13,477 bases of DNA from Clostridiales bacterium (lineage in GTDB: Bacteria; Bacillota; Clostridia; Oscillospirales; Oscillospiraceae). Location: positions 1 to 13,477 of the forward strand of contig DXYV01000059.1 in assembly GCA_019415645.1 (NCBI GenBank), read 5' to 3'. The first letter of the stretch is position 1. The number at the start of each line of letters is the position of its first letter. Below the pieces are notes generated by a model, which had not been told where the DNA came from, searched no databases, and worked only from the letters and a program-made list of their open reading frames with translations. The position numbers were made by a program, and so were the translations under genes. Below, one piece after another: positions 13,476-13,477 of the stretch.

Positions 13476-13477
13476 CT

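Larger units (their letters stand above)
7983..13477. mobile_element. Integrative conjugative element, left portion (Tn1549-like gene order)
   Basis: From the break in the IS200 remnant to the window end there is a co-oriented run of conjugation genes: parB, a DUF4406-like gene, ardA, pcfB and a VirD4/TraG coupling protein gene. This order is typical of Tn1549-type conjugative elements of gut Clostridia (knowledge of the family). The element continues past the window; the mating-channel genes, relaxase and integrase are not in view. The left border is inferred from loss of IS200 homology at about 7982, so att sites are not demonstrated. Confidence 0.65.

Noticed and set aside
1..13477. tRNA or rRNA genes, or a CRISPR array
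   Set aside because: No cloverleaf with a conserved GTTCRA-type loop, no rRNA motifs and no regularly spaced direct repeats were seen; the repeated palindrome has irregular spacing of about 1-2.4 kb.

Overview
The window looks like the chromosome of a GC-rich gut Firmicute (Clostridia, probably Oscillospiraceae) that has taken up mobile DNA. This rests on the family mix (ECF transporter tail with truA, a DUF5711 propeller protein, CvpA, a Clp ATPase with a zinc finger), on AGGAGG-type ribosome binding sites, and on the conjugation genes on the right, which have the gene order of Tn1549-like elements of gut Clostridia. No species can be named from this sequence.

Left part (1-5644), chromosomal backbone, all on +: the end of ecfT, truA, a membrane-anchored DUF5711 beta-propeller protein, a CvpA-type membrane protein, then a Clp/HSP100 ATPase with its own promoter. 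The Clp protein has an McsA-like zinc finger in place of the usual Clp-N domain, and it keeps a ClpP-docking loop. A 17-bp perfect hairpin separates it from a convergent alpha/beta-hydrolase (5680-6657, -). Upstream of the hydrolase is a compact unit on -: a strong sigma-A promoter (6840-6868), three hairpins and a terminator-like end. This could be a small RNA or an attenuator leader.

Middle part (about 6870-8190), AT-richer and broken up: a small membrane-anchored protein of unknown function (7034-7462, -), the 3' end of a + strand gene with no start (7580-7756), several hairpin terminators, and the left part of an IS200-type insertion sequence. The IS keeps its end palindrome and its RBS-sequestering hairpin, but tnpA is cut after about 20 codons at about 7982. 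Conjugative-element DNA starts beside this break.

Right part (about 7983 to the end), left portion of an integrative conjugative element: ParB (no ParA in view) with AT-hook-like motifs in a long disordered N-terminus, a 220-bp region of strong secondary structure, a DUF4406-like protein, antirestriction ArdA, PcfB (apparently starting at CTG) and the VirD4/TraG coupling protein. PcfB and the coupling protein overlap, and the DUF4406-like gene and ardA are coupled through TGATG. ArdA would protect incoming DNA from restriction; PcfB and the coupling protein would bring the relaxosome to the mating channel; ParB would keep or organise the element.

The best lead is a 19-bp near-palindrome (TCGAGACAAATTGTCCCGA and variants). 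It occurs four times, all inside the conjugative element: once in the parB coding sequence, and once 7-12 bases after the stop codons of parB, ardA and the coupling-protein gene. It is a good candidate for an element-specific parS-like or operator site. One copy sits next to the long rod-like fold at 9713-9876, a candidate single-strand origin, oriT-like site or structured RNA.
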